In this document: positions 1 through 6,139 of the stretch, one piece after another
How the letters are laid out: every line of letters starts with the position of its first letter
How positions within the stretch are numbered: position 1 is the stretch's first letter
NCBI GenBank assembly: GCA_905373275.1
Contig: CAJPSI010000037.1
Coordinates: forward strand, 1 to 7,245
DNA from: Candidatus Saccharibacteria bacterium UBA1103
Lineage (GTDB): Bacteria; Patescibacteriota; Saccharimonadia; Saccharimonadales; Saccharimonadaceae
Length of the DNA: 7,245 bases
Reading direction: 5' to 3'
The notes under the pieces: generated by a model
Database searches by the model: none
What the model saw: the letters and a program-made list of their open reading frames with translations, nothing else
Told to the model about the DNA's origin: nothing
Position numbers and translations under genes: made by a program

Positions 1-1007
1 TTCTCTTTGTCAAACACCTTATTGTCGATCACTTCGTAGACTCGGTCGGCAGCCAGATTAAACTTTTCAGCATAGTCAATGAGCCAAGTAATGTTAGTTA
101 CCAGACTGATAATCTCACTCCGATAGTTAAATATTATTACTATGACGGGAATAGTTATCAGGTTGTGACGAAGTAGCACAACCGCCAGCACCACGAATAG
201 GAAGCCAAGCAACGTCTCCAAAGAATCAGCAACAAGCCAATGTCGCCAACGAGTGGAACGCTCTTTAATCTCGCCACGATTAGTCTGATCTATTCGCTCC
301 GACATCTTACTCAGTACAGTTGTCCCGGCATTTAGCACCTTAATATCCCTGACGCCCCGCATCATTTCGCTAGTTAAGCCGGCCATCTTTTCTTCCAGCT
401 TCCTGGTTTTACGTTTGATCTCATACTCCCGCTTCATACCTCGACGCTTGATAGCATAAGTGACTAGTGCCGTGATAAGAGCATAGATAAACATGTACTT
501 ATTCATGACAAAGATCGCCCCCATTACTCCGACACGAGTCAGCACCGCAGTGATCTCGGAGATGCCCTCTCCGAGCACATAGCTGACATCATTAGCGTCG
601 TCATTGATCCGAATAATGAATAGCCCAGTCGTAGCCTTGTCAATCTCTCGCACCTCCAGCTTCAATGCTTCACGAGTCAGCTCCATTCGGAGCTTTGTCA
701 TTATCTGAATAAAGAGTTTCAAATATACGTAGTTATCAATATAGTTTAGAATATTTTGAAACAGACCGATACCACAGACTACTAGTGATGTATAGAGCAG
801 TTGTTCTAAATGATTGCTAGTCAGATCAAGAATTCGTTGCGCTGCTAGCATAGGAATAATTACACTAACAGGGATCTCGATCAGACCGAAAGCGATGTAA
901 ATGATAACATATTTCCTTGACGACTTAGTATACCTGGCCGTGCGACGCAAGTTACGCCAGAAGGTCTTTGGTCTCTGCTTAGTCTCGTCTTGAGCCAGCT
1001 TATCCAC
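1..1007 (-). CDS. ABC exporter half-subunit, transmembrane domain (partial, continues past left edge)
   Basis: Translating the minus strand from a GTG at 1007 gives an open frame of about 335 residues with no stop before the window edge. It begins VDKLAQDETKQRPKTFWRNL and ends VYEVIDNKVFDKE. After a basic cytoplasmic start come hydrophobic segments near residues 32-60, 70-95, 150-195 (a pair) and 255-295. A long charged loop holds the pattern TTGLFIIRINDDANDV, which matches the first intracellular loop of type I exporter domains (family pattern TGxLxxRxxxDxxxV). This is the membrane half of a one-chain half-transporter; the Walker A, signature and Walker B motifs should lie left of the window. 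Substrate cannot be told. No ATG, GTG or TTG lies in frame between the upstream stop (TAA about 54 nt before) and 1007, so GTG is the best start. No strong Shine-Dalgarno is visible, and the start overlaps the end of dedA by 8 nt, suggesting translational coupling. Confidence 0.88.
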   Translation of the reverse strand, partial: MDKLAQDETKQRPKTFWRNLRRTARYTKSSRKYVIIYIAFGLIEIPVSVIIPMLAAQRILDLTSNHLEQLLYTSLVVCGIGLFQNILNYIDNYVYLKLFIQIMTKLRMELTREALKLEVREIDKATTGLFIIRINDDANDVSYVLGEGISEITAVLTRVGVMGAIFVMNKYMFIYALITALVTYAIKRRGMKREYEIKRKTRKLEEKMAGLTSEMMRGVRDIKVLNAGTTVLSKMSERIDQTNRGEIKERSTRWRHWLVADSLETLLGFLFVVLAVVLLRHNLITIPVIVIIFNYRSEIISLVTNITWLIDYAEKFNLAADRVYEVIDNKVFDKE

Positions 1008-1686
1008 GAGGATCGGACTCGCTTTCTTTAGCGTCTTTACCCTCTTTAGCCCGACTTACCCGGCGAGAGGAAGGACGACGAAAACCAAACCACCAGACCA
1101 GTACGATTACGGCTACCACGACACAGATCGCCAGCACCACATCAGAGAACTTATCGAAGAAGCCGAGGATTGACTGCCAGTTGTCACCTAGATTATGACC
1201 GATGACCACCAGCACCGTATTCCAGACCGCCGAGCCTAGGACGGTGTAGACGAGAAACCGCCCCATCGGCATCTCACTCATACCGGCCGGAATAGAGATC
1301 AAGCTTCGCAAGATCGGCACACAGCGGCAGAAAAGAACCGTGATGTTGCCTTTATTATCAAACCAGCTGTCGGCTCGCTCAATATCTGCCGGCTTGAGAC
1401 GTAGCACTTTACCCGGCTTGCCCGACACCAGCTTCTTAAGCCGTTCAACCTTGAGAATCTTACCAATATAATAGAGCGAAACCGCCCCCACTAATGCCCC
1501 TAGTGTCGCCGCCGCAATCATGCCGACCATCCCTAGCTTACCGCCCAACGCCGTAGCCGTCAGCGCCCCACCGAACAACAAGATAACCTCAGATGGAATC
1601 GGCGGAAAAATATTCTCAACCGCCACCAGCAGGAACACCCCCAGGTAGCCCCAATGATTCATAATACCGACAATTGTCTCTTGCAT
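1000..1686 (-). CDS. DedA-family membrane protein (putative lipid-carrier flippase)
   Basis: A 228-residue integral membrane protein of the DedA/SNARE-associated (VTT) family, at the usual family length. Signature elements are visible: the acidic-proline motif ENIFPPIPSEVIL at residues 24-36 (E24 and P28/P29/P31), and F119-x-R121-x-x-P124-x-x-R127 followed by a glycine/proline-rich stretch (IPAGMSEMPMGRF, 132-144), the two re-entrant regions typical of the family. Hydrophobic segments lie near 13-45, 52-75, 143-165 and 182-200; the tail is basic then acidic and presumably cytoplasmic. Some members (UptA/YngC type in Bacillus) recycle undecaprenyl phosphate across the membrane, and others act in proton homeostasis or polymyxin tolerance; which applies here cannot be told. 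The ATG at 1686 has an AAGGA Shine-Dalgarno at 1700-1696, 9 nt upstream, sharing a base with the CCA end of tRNA-Gly. No separate promoter is obvious, so it is probably cotranscribed with the tRNA. The ABC gene overlaps its last codons. Confidence 0.93.
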   Translation of the reverse strand: MQETIVGIMNHWGYLGVFLLVAVENIFPPIPSEVILLFGGALTATALGGKLGMVGMIAAATLGALVGAVSLYYIGKILKVERLKKLVSGKPGKVLRLKPADIERADSWFDNKGNITVLFCRCVPILRSLISIPAGMSEMPMGRFLVYTVLGSAVWNTVLVVIGHNLGDNWQSILGFFDKFSDVVLAICVVVAVIVLVWWFGFRRPSSRRVSRAKEGKDAKESESDPRG

Positions 1687-1699
1687 AATTATAAGTCCT

Positions 1700-1774
1700 T
1701 GGTGCGGGCGGAGAGAGTCGAACTCTCGTCACAAGTTTGGAAAACTTGGATATTAACCGCTATACGACACCCGC
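1700..1774 (-). tRNA. tRNA-Gly (anticodon UCC), CCA encoded
   Basis: The minus strand folds as a full cloverleaf. The acceptor stem is GCGGGTG / CGCCCGC (one U-G pair). The D stem is GTAT / ATAT around AGCGGTTA. The anticodon stem CAAGT / ACTTG closes the loop TTTCCAA, giving anticodon UCC, which reads GGA and probably GGG/GGN glycine codons. The variable loop is 4 nt (TGAC), and the T stem GAGAG / CTCTC carries a TTCGACT loop. A73 and CCA follow in the genome, so the 3' end need not be added enzymatically. The anticodon is not the UCA that marks glycine recoding of UGA in SR1/Gracilibacteria. It is preceded by its own TATAAT box and followed after 13 nt by the dedA start codon. Confidence 0.96.
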
Positions 1775-1783
1775 AACATGGCT

Positions 1784-1792
1784 ATTATAGCA
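1784..1792 (-). promoter_or_regulatory. Extended -10 promoter of tRNA-Gly (and probably dedA/ABC)
   Basis: On the minus strand TGC-TATAAT (TATAAT at 1789-1784, TG extension at 1792-1791) ends 9 nt before the first tRNA base, so transcription should start 2-3 nt upstream of the mature 5' end. No good -35 lies 17 bp upstream, but a TGn extension often compensates. The box sits inside a 7-bp inverted repeat (TGGCTAT-N6-ATAGCCA, 1779-1798). It is likely the promoter for the tRNA-dedA-ABC unit. Confidence 0.7.
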
Positions 1793-1810
1793 TAGCCAAA
1801 CCGCACACAT

Positions 1811-1834
1811 TTTAAGCCCGCTCAGGCAGCGGCT
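1811..1834 (-). terminator. Possible weak terminator after dnaJ
   Basis: Just after the dnaJ stop codon the minus strand can form AGCCGCT - GCCTG - AGCGGGCT (1834-1815), a GC-rich stem with one bulged G, followed by TTAAAATG. The stem overlaps the stop codon and the downstream T-run is poor, so termination is likely partial at best. Read-through into the tRNA-Gly unit is possible. Confidence 0.35.
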
Positions 1835-2939
1835 AGATAAACCGCTTGCGTCCCGCCTGCTGAAACTCCGCCAGAAGCTCTCGCTGCTTCTTAGTCAGTC
1901 CGGTTGGCGTATCAACTCTGATAGTGACTATCTGAGGGCCCCGATCACGTCCTCGCCCCTGTGGCGCCCCGTGCCCACTCAGTCGAAAGTCTGTGCCTGA
2001 TTGCGTCCCTGCCGGTACTTTCATTACTAAAGGACCATCTACCGTCTCTACCTCCAGCTCGCAACCCAAGCTGGCATCCACCATCGAGACATGCTCCTCA
2101 CTCAGCACTAAATCGCCATCCCGAGTGAATTTCTTGTCAGGCTGAACATGAATTAAGACATATAGATCACCCGGTCGTCCGTCCTTGACTGCCTCGCCCC
2201 GCCCCGACAAGCGAATCGCCGAGCCTTCGTCTACTCCAGCGGGGATCTTGAGCTTGATCGACTGTTTCTCCCTCACTACACCTTTACCGCCGCACTTAGT
2301 ACACTTCTTGTCCGCCACTTTACCGTCACCGCCGCAAGTACGGCAAGTAGTCGCCTGCTGTACCCGACCGAACAGCGAGTTAACTATATGCACCTCCTGT
2401 CCGCTGCCACCACAGGTCGGACAAGTCTTCTGTTCATAGCCGGGCTCAGCTCCATCACCGTGACAACGATCACAGGTGATATTAGTACTGATGACGATAG
2501 TTTTCTCCGTGCCGAAGATAGCCTCACTAAACGACACCGTCACCGCCGTCTCGACATCTCTGCCATGGCGAGAACGACGACGGGGGGTGGTCTGTCCGCC
2601 ACCAAAGAATTGACTAAAGATATCACCCATATCGCCAAAGCTGCCAAAATCGAAGTGCACCTCCTGACCATTAAAGCCGGCGAACGGATTGCCGCCTCCG
2701 CCAGCTGCCCCGCCGACTCCGGCATGCCCAAACTGGTCGTAACGGCGTCGTTTATCACTATCTTTAAGCACTTCGTAGGCTTCATTCACTTCCTTGAATC
2801 TAGCCTCCGATTCTTTGTCACCCGGATTGCGATCGGGGTGGTATTTCATAGCTAGCTTACGAAAAGACTTCTTGATCTCATCAGCCGAGGCGCCCTTCTT
2901 GACGCCTAATACATCATAGTAATCCCTCTTTTCTGGCAT
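1833..2939 (-). CDS. dnaJ: Chaperone DnaJ (Hsp40, class I)
   Basis: A 368-residue full-length class I J-protein, the co-chaperone that delivers unfolded clients to DnaK and stimulates its ATPase. The order is canonical: J-domain at residues 6-70 with HPD at 34-36; a Gly/Phe-rich linker about 71-115; four CxxCxGxG zinc motifs with cysteines at 156/159, 173/176, 199/202 and 213/216 forming two zinc centres; then the substrate-binding beta domains (about 225-345) and a C-terminal dimerisation end. No key residue is missing. It is separated from dnaK by the SGNH hydrolase gene rather than lying next to it, and grpE is not in the window. The ATG at 2939 opens YYDVLGV as expected for the family, but no Shine-Dalgarno precedes it. 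A TATAAT box lies 6 nt upstream, so the mRNA is predicted to be leaderless. A CIRCE-like operator covers the promoter, implying HrcA heat-shock control separate from dnaK. Confidence 0.98.
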   Translation of the reverse strand: MPEKRDYYDVLGVKKGASADEIKKSFRKLAMKYHPDRNPGDKESEARFKEVNEAYEVLKDSDKRRRYDQFGHAGVGGAAGGGGNPFAGFNGQEVHFDFGSFGDMGDIFSQFFGGGQTTPRRRSRHGRDVETAVTVSFSEAIFGTEKTIVISTNITCDRCHGDGAEPGYEQKTCPTCGGSGQEVHIVNSLFGRVQQATTCRTCGGDGKVADKKCTKCGGKGVVREKQSIKLKIPAGVDEGSAIRLSGRGEAVKDGRPGDLYVLIHVQPDKKFTRDGDLVLSEEHVSMVDASLGCELEVETVDGPLVMKVPAGTQSGTDFRLSGHGAPQGRGRDRGPQIVTIRVDTPTGLTKKQRELLAEFQQAGRKRFI

Positions 2940-2945
2940 GGTGTG

Positions 2946-2974
2946 ATTATACTATACTGGCACTCAGCTAGCAA
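2946..2974 (-). promoter_or_regulatory. dnaJ promoter (TTGCTA-N17-TATAAT)
   Basis: On the minus strand -35 TTGCTA (2974-2969) and -10 TATAAT (2951-2946) are 17 bp apart, a sigma-70-type layout with a perfect -10. Six bases (CACACC) separate the -10 from the dnaJ ATG, putting the expected start of transcription on or within a base or two of A2939, so no leader is left for a ribosome binding site. The -35 lies in the spacer of the CIRCE element, so bound HrcA should block polymerase. Confidence 0.8.
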
Positions 2975-2983
2975 GAGTGCTAA
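2957..2983. promoter_or_regulatory. CIRCE-like HrcA operator upstream of dnaJ
   Basis: Plus-strand CTGGCACTC-N9-GAGTGCTAA. The CIRCE consensus is TTAGCACTC-N9-GAGTGCTAA, so one half is perfect (2975-2983) and the other has two changes (2957-2965), with the correct 9-bp spacer (2966-2974). CIRCE is the established binding site of the heat-shock repressor HrcA. It overlaps the dnaJ -35 and also contains the TAG stop codon (2982-2980) of the upstream SGNH gene. It probably binds HrcA more weakly than the perfect dnaK copy. Confidence 0.9.
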
Positions 2984-4116
2984 TCGTCGTCCTTAACGAT
3001 CTTAAACTTCCAGCTCACACTTACGCCATCGCTAAACTTAACCTTAATCGTATGCTCTCCAGCCTTCAATCCATCCAGGTAGTCATGTCTGACATCCAGC
3101 TTGGTCCGGTCGCCGGCACCGCCGGCACGATAGTTGGTCCGGTCAATCGTCTCGCCGTCCATTTCTACACCGGCATAATACCCTTCTGACACGTAGAACC
3201 ACTCCGCCGGCTTCGACAAAGTCACTACTAAGTCCTGCTTAGATCGAGACCGATAGTCAGAGAGAGGTGAAGTCAGGCGGGGCTGTTGGCCGGTAGACGC
3301 CACTCGCCCCAGCGCATCCGACCATAGCTCAGCCAGCTTCTGATAGCCGGCCTGGTTCATGTGGGTACCGTCAGTCAGCTGCTCCTGATGAGACTTGAAG
3401 TAATCGTAGGCGGAAGTATCGCCGATATAGACATCTCGTTCACTCGCCAGATGCCCTAGCCGGATATTGAGATGCTGCGCCTGTTCATCGTCAAGCAGGC
3501 TGGAGTAGGGAATATTATTAACGATGACTATCTTAACTCCACTGCGCTTGACACGCTCAGCTATCTCCCGCAGATGATCAACGATCTCGTCAGTCGGCAG
3601 CTTCTTGACAAGGTCGTTAGTACCCAGCATCACCTGGACGACTTCCACCTTATTCTTCTTAAACTCCTTTAGTGCCGGCTCCAGTAGTTTATCCAGCCAG
3701 TCCGCCGTTGTCGATCCATTGGCACCCCGGTTAATCGCCCGATAATCACCACCCAGGCGTTGCACTTCCAGGGTCGGAGCCGGCGTCGCCTTCTGACAGC
3801 AACCGTATGTTAGCGAATCACCGATGAAACCAACTGTCTTGCTATACGGTATCGCCAGTGACTGCTTGACAACCGGCTTCCTGCTCGGGCTATTAGTCTT
3901 GTTGTGATGTGTTAACTTCCACCAGCCTAAGCCTAGGATCCCACTTAGTATCGCCACCATCACGATCAGCGCCACCAGCGTCCGAGCCTTCAGCTCGGAG
4001 AGATTAGTCATTCGACGTCGCAGAACTTTAGTAGATCGCCGTCGGACTCGGAAGGCCTTTGCTTGATCCTTAGTCTGATCCTTCTTGCTCTTAGCAGAAC
4101 GTTGCTTGATTGACAT
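2980..4116 (-). CDS. Membrane-anchored SGNH/GDSL-type hydrolase with C-terminal beta domain
   Basis: A 378-residue protein. Residues 1-45 are strongly basic, followed by one hydrophobic segment at about 46-66 (TLVALIVMVAILSGILGLGWW), a signal anchor that puts the rest outside the membrane. The catalytic domain (about 93-270) shows all SGNH blocks: GDSLTYG with nucleophile Ser101, an NRGANGST block II (131-136), GTND with Asn167, and D249-G-T-H252 as the catalytic Asp-His. Residues about 290-378 look like a separate beta-sandwich (alternating V/K/W strands), possibly carbohydrate- or wall-binding. SGNH enzymes are esterases, lipases or acyl- and deacetylases acting on lipids, polysaccharides or peptidoglycan; the substrate here is unknown. 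CC at 106-107 is just after the nucleophile. The gene sits between dnaK and dnaJ but has its own -10 box and no CIRCE in front, so it is probably not itself heat-shock repressed. No Shine-Dalgarno precedes the ATG, so the mRNA is probably leaderless. Confidence 0.9.
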   Translation of the reverse strand: MSIKQRSAKSKKDQTKDQAKAFRVRRRSTKVLRRRMTNLSELKARTLVALIVMVAILSGILGLGWWKLTHHNKTNSPSRKPVVKQSLAIPYSKTVGFIGDSLTYGCCQKATPAPTLEVQRLGGDYRAINRGANGSTTADWLDKLLEPALKEFKKNKVEVVQVMLGTNDLVKKLPTDEIVDHLREIAERVKRSGVKIVIVNNIPYSSLLDDEQAQHLNIRLGHLASERDVYIGDTSAYDYFKSHQEQLTDGTHMNQAGYQKLAELWSDALGRVASTGQQPRLTSPLSDYRSRSKQDLVVTLSKPAEWFYVSEGYYAGVEMDGETIDRTNYRAGGAGDRTKLDVRHDYLDGLKAGEHTIKVKFSDGVSVSWKFKIVKDDD

Positions 4117-4123
4117 GATTAGT

Positions 4124-4129
4124 ATTATA
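4124..4129 (-). promoter_or_regulatory. -10 box of the SGNH hydrolase gene
   Basis: A perfect TATAAT on the minus strand (4129-4124) lies 7 nt before the ATG at 4116, so the predicted transcription start is at, or one base before, the start codon. The -35 region falls in the downstream arm of the dnaK terminator hairpin; the best hexamers (TTGCAC or CACTAT) are poor or badly spaced. The promoter rests mainly on the -10. Confidence 0.6.
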
Positions 4130-4144
4130 GCCTAGACCCAAGCA

Positions 4145-4180
4145 AAATAGTGCAACGACGCTATGATCGTTGCACTATTT
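4145..4180 (-). terminator. Rho-independent terminator of dnaK
   Basis: A perfect 14-bp inverted repeat, AAATAGTGCAACGA (4145-4158) and TCGTTGCACTATTT (4167-4180), with an 8-nt loop, begins 20 bp past the dnaK stop codon. On the minus strand it ends ...ACTATTTTGCTT, a short T-run. The plus strand also reads CTATTTGTCTTT, so the element may work in both directions, though no plus-strand gene needs it. It insulates the SGNH gene from dnaK transcription. Confidence 0.85.
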
Positions 4181-4200
4181 GTCTTTAACGGTAGCGGAAG

Positions 4201-6096
4201 CTATTTCTTATCTACTACCTCACCCTCGACGGTGTCGTCATCAGCTCCGCCGGACTCACTGGGCTTCTGATCACCTGATTGCTTGGCCGACTCAGCTGCC
4301 GCCTGATAGAGCTTCGCCCCGATGCTTTGCATCTTCTCAGACAACTCTTTGGTAGCCGACTCCAGCTCGTCCTTCGACTCAGCTTTCAGATGCTTTTCCG
4401 CCTCAGCTGCTGCTTCGGTCAGTGCCTTTTTGTCATCCTCGGTAATCTTGTCTTTGAACTCATCCGGCATCTTCTTTGCCTGATAGATCATGCTCTCTAA
4501 CGTATTGCGAGCATCAGTCGTCTCTCGCTTCTGCTTATCCTCTTCGGCGTGCGCCTCTGCTTCTGCCTGCGCCTTGGCGATATCCTCTTTAGATAAGTTA
4601 CCGCTATTCTGGATGGTGATTGACTGCTCCTTGCCCGTGCCCTTGTCTTTGGCTGAGACATTCAGAATACCGTTAGCGTCGATATTGAAGGTCACTTCTA
4701 TCTGAGGTACGCCACGTGGTGCCGGGGCAATGCCGTCCAGGATAAATCTACCTAGCGACTTATTGTCATTAGCAAACTCTCGTTCACCCTGAAGCACATT
4801 AATCTCAACCTGCGGTTGGTTATCGGCTGCCGTCGAGAAAACTTGCGACTTACTGGTCGGGATGGTCGAATTGCGCTCGATCAGCTTAGTGGATACCCCG
4901 CCCATCGTCTCGATACCCAGCGACAGCGGTGTAACATCCAGCAGCAGAACGTCCTTGACGTCACCCGATAAGACTCCGCCCTGAATAGCGGCTCCATCAG
5001 CTACCACTTCGTCAGGGTTAACACCAGCCATCGGATCTTTCTTAAAGATGCTCTTGGCTTTGTCCACCACTGCCGGCATACGGGTCATACCACCGACTAA
5101 GACGACATGACCGATATCAGCCGGTTTGATACCGGCGTCTTTCATCGCCTTGTCGCACGGCCCGGCCAGACGATCAATCAGGTCGGAACACCAATCAACC
5201 ATCTCTGCCCTGGTTAGCTTGGTCTCAAAGTGCTTCGGACCATTAGCGTCAGCGGTGATGAAGGGTAAGCTTACCTCATATTCGGTAGTAGTACTCAGCT
5301 CCTTCTTAGCTTTCTCGGCCTCATCCTTGAGTCGTTGCATAGCAGCCTTGTCACCCGACAGGTCAATACCGGTATCATTCTTAAACTTGTCCAAGAAGTG
5401 ATTAACGATCCGGTTGTCGAAGTCTTCGCCGCCCAGGTGAGTATCACCATTAGTCGACTTAACCTCAAAGACTCCGTCACCCAGCTCCAAGATAGAGACA
5501 TCAAAGGTGCCGCCACCCAGGTCAAAGACGACTATCTTCTCGTCGTTATTTTTCTCCAGTCCATAGGCTAGTGCTGCTGCTGTCGGCTCATTGACAATCC
5601 GCTTGACTTCCAGCCCGGCGATCTTACCGGCATCTTTAGTTGCCTGACGCTGACTATCGTCAAAGTAGGCAGGAACGGTGATCACTGCTTCGGTAACAGG
5701 CTGACCTAGGTATTTCTCGGCATCAGCCTTGACCTTCGACAAGATCATGGCACTAATTTCCTCCGGACTATAAACCTTACCCTGAAGCTCAACCGCCGCA
5801 TTACCTTTGTTGTTAACAATCTTATACGGCATGATCTTGATGTCGTTCTGAACTTCCGGATCCTTAAACCGACGACCGATCAATCGCTTGATGGCGTAGA
5901 TCGTATTCTCGGCGTTAACCACCCGCTGGCGCTCAGCCACTTGTCCGACCAAGCGTTCGCTCTTGCTATTGATCGCCACGACCGAAGGAGTGGTACGATT
6001 GCCTTCCTTATTGGTGATGATCTCAGGTTTACCGGCCACTAGATAAGCAAAAGCGCTATTGGTCGTCCCTAAGTCAATCCCGATAATTGCACTCAT
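4201..6096 (-). CDS. dnaK: Chaperone DnaK (Hsp70)
   Basis: A complete 631-residue cytoplasmic Hsp70, the ATP-driven chaperone that works with DnaJ and GrpE. Visible in order: phosphate-1 loop IGIDLGTTNS (residues 5-14), VITVPAYFDDSQRQATKDAG (138-157), NEPTAAALAYG (169-179), phosphate-2 loop FDLGGGTFDVS (191-201), adenosine motif VVLVGGMTRMP (331-341), the linker DVLLLDVTPLSLG (382-394), the substrate-binding beta domain, and an alpha lid from about 500. The tail is acidic and ends EGEVVDKK. Residues about 76-100 carry the nucleotide-binding-domain insert (RRFKDPEVQNDIKIMPYKIV) found in Gram-negative-type DnaK and missing from Bacillus-type. An upstream in-frame ATG at 6105 would add MKY, but the AAAGGA ribosome site ends exactly there; it is 8 nt before the ATG at 6096, which gives the usual MSAIIGIDLG start. 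Control is by a perfect CIRCE over the promoter; a strong terminator follows. No grpE adjoins. Confidence 0.99.
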   Translation of the reverse strand: MSAIIGIDLGTTNSAFAYLVAGKPEIITNKEGNRTTPSVVAINSKSERLVGQVAERQRVVNAENTIYAIKRLIGRRFKDPEVQNDIKIMPYKIVNNKGNAAVELQGKVYSPEEISAMILSKVKADAEKYLGQPVTEAVITVPAYFDDSQRQATKDAGKIAGLEVKRIVNEPTAAALAYGLEKNNDEKIVVFDLGGGTFDVSILELGDGVFEVKSTNGDTHLGGEDFDNRIVNHFLDKFKNDTGIDLSGDKAAMQRLKDEAEKAKKELSTTTEYEVSLPFITADANGPKHFETKLTRAEMVDWCSDLIDRLAGPCDKAMKDAGIKPADIGHVVLVGGMTRMPAVVDKAKSIFKKDPMAGVNPDEVVADGAAIQGGVLSGDVKDVLLLDVTPLSLGIETMGGVSTKLIERNSTIPTSKSQVFSTAADNQPQVEINVLQGEREFANDNKSLGRFILDGIAPAPRGVPQIEVTFNIDANGILNVSAKDKGTGKEQSITIQNSGNLSKEDIAKAQAEAEAHAEEDKQKRETTDARNTLESMIYQAKKMPDEFKDKITEDDKKALTEAAAEAEKHLKAESKDELESATKELSEKMQSIGAKLYQAAAESAKQSGDQKPSESGGADDDTVEGEVVDKK

Positions 6097-6104
6097 ATAT
6101 TTCA

Positions 6105-6110
6105 TCCTTT
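6105..6110 (-). promoter_or_regulatory. dnaK ribosome binding site (decides start)
   Basis: AAAGGA on the minus strand (6110-6105), 8 nt before the ATG at 6096. It overlaps the first in-frame ATG (6105), so that codon cannot use it; this supports the shorter 631-residue protein. Confidence 0.85.
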
Positions 6111-6139
6111 CTATTACAAATTCATCTACCCTAACCTGT

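Noticed and set aside
1700..1774. Glycine tRNA as evidence for UGA recoding, as in Gracilibacteria/SR1
   Set aside because: The anticodon is UCC, not UCA, and none of the complete genes contains an in-frame TGA; the code appears standard.
1779..1798. Inverted repeat TGGCTAT-N6-ATAGCCA as a terminator or operator
   Set aside because: It has no T-run on either strand and its loop is the tRNA promoter -10 box. A repressor site is possible, but nothing else supports it.
2388..2855. 155-codon open frame on the plus strand opposite dnaJ
   Set aside because: It lies wholly antisense to an unmistakable dnaJ, its protein resembles no family I know, and it is low-complexity in places. It is a shadow of the GC-rich codons on the other strand; the other plus-strand frames opposite dnaK and the SGNH gene are the same.
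6097..6105. Upstream ATG adding MKY to DnaK
   Set aside because: The ribosome binding site runs into this ATG, leaving no spacing, whereas the ATG at 6096 has an 8-nt spacing and matches the family start.
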